21,223 bases of DNA, taken from NCBI GenBank assembly GCA_000697055.1, contig JNDT01001591.1:1-21223 (forward strand). The letters are read 5' to 3'. The notes below the pieces were generated by a model. It searched no databases, was not told where the DNA came from, and saw only the letters and a program-made list of their open reading frames with translations. Every line of letters begins with the position of its first letter. Positions within the stretch are counted from its first letter, which is position 1. The position numbers and the translations under genes were made by a program. Below, piece after piece: positions 20,920-21,223 of the stretch. Source of the stretch: Saksenaea vasiformis B4078 (lineage: Eukaryota; Mucoromycota; Mucoromycetes; Mucorales; Saksenaeaceae).

Positions 20920-20990
20920 AAGAGAAAAGAATGAAGTGATATATAAGAAAAGAATGGAGTGATAAATCAGAAAGGATAGAGTGATAAACA
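20920..20990. repeat. Short tandem repeat, about 23-nt unit, three copies
   Basis: Three imperfect copies of AGAAAAGAATGGAGTGATAAA-like sequence lie in a row (about 20920-20944, 20946-20968 and 20969-20990). AAATAAGAAAAG resumes on the far side of the CACTA element, so the element appears to have inserted in or at the edge of this array. Confidence 0.6.
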
Positions 20991-21132
20991 CTATGGGAAG
21001 CCCGGTTCCTGATTGACTACTTTTCCTTGAGTACAAAATAGTCCACCAGGAACTAGTGTGGTACAGGTTGCTGGTGGACTATTCTTTTACTCAAGGAGAA
21101 GTAGTCAATCACGAACCGGGTTTCCCATAGTG
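20989..21132. mobile_element. CACTA-type MITE, 144 bp, nearly perfect long inverted repeat
   Basis: Arms 20989-21049 and 21071-21132 are reverse complements with about three substitutions and one small indel. The loop 21050-21070 is 21 nt. The ends read CACTATGGGAA and TTCCCATAGTG, the CACTA/TAGTG termini that define CACTA (EnSpm) DNA transposons. The flanks carry AAA on each side (20986-20988 and 21133-21135), fitting the 3-bp target duplication of that group. No coding capacity, so it is non-autonomous. High arm identity suggests fairly recent activity. The A-rich flanks make the duplication weaker evidence than the termini. Confidence 0.85.
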
Positions 21133-21223
21133 AAATAAGAAAAGCTTTCTCACACCTGTTTTCAACGAGTAACAAATTCGCACTTCGATCTGGTATCGTA
21201 GAGTTGCCAAGTGGGCAGATGCT

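Overview
The window looks like nuclear DNA of a filamentous fungus, most likely an early-diverging one (Mucoromycota/Mucorales-like; inferred, not proven). Every confident gene is split by many short introns, mostly 44-66 nt, with GTAAGT-type donors and CTAAC/CTAAT-type branch sites. The encoded proteins are eukaryotic: the Tup1 corepressor, the AP-2 sigma adaptin, a microsomal P450, a CP2/Grainyhead factor and a UPF0652/DUF2009 protein. No prokaryotic operon, rRNA operon, CRISPR array or confident tRNA was seen.

Layout. 1-947 (+): 3' two thirds of a Fanzor/TnpB-type RNA-guided nuclease gene, cut by the window edge, with a hairpin over its stop codon. 1109-3131 (-): complete tup1, 9 introns, 488 aa. 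3132-5090: long intergenic region with only doubtful coding scraps. 5091-5759 (+): small protein with an N-terminal Cys4 motif like the start of USPL1, containing a possible in-frame intron. 5760-6898: intergenic. 6899-7523 (-): complete AP-2 sigma gene, 143 aa, hidden by its introns. 7524-8734: intergenic. 8735-10507 (-): cytochrome P450, 510 aa, with a TATA box and a CATGGGGA-type motif cluster upstream. 10951-13098 (-): CP2/Grainyhead transcription factor, 586 aa. 13099-14550: its upstream region, with GATA sites in two neighbouring hairpins. 14551-16945 (-): UPF0652/DUF2009 zinc-finger protein, about 570 aa, 5' end unresolved. 16946-20314: gene-poor, with doubtful ORFs and two related T-rich minisatellites. 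20315-20884 (-): an intact 169-aa ORF that is a C-terminal Fanzor-like fragment with a broken zinc ribbon. 20989-21132: a CACTA-type MITE with 61-62 bp inverted repeats and a 3-bp AAA duplication, inserted in or beside a tandem repeat.

The core genes (corepressor, coat adaptor, P450, transcription factor, DUF2009) are housekeeping or regulatory and are not obviously one pathway. Tup1 and the CP2 factor are both transcription regulators, but their co-location proves nothing. The mobile signal is at the two ends: two different Fanzor-family genes facing each other with the core genes between, plus the CACTA MITE. The most interesting points are the Fanzor genes and the possible guide-RNA structure at the left gene's 3' end, the degenerate but open Fanzor fragment, the MITE, and three GC-AG introns within about 9 kb. 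All gene models were spliced by eye. Exon sums of the complete models are divisible by three, which is an internal check but not proof.
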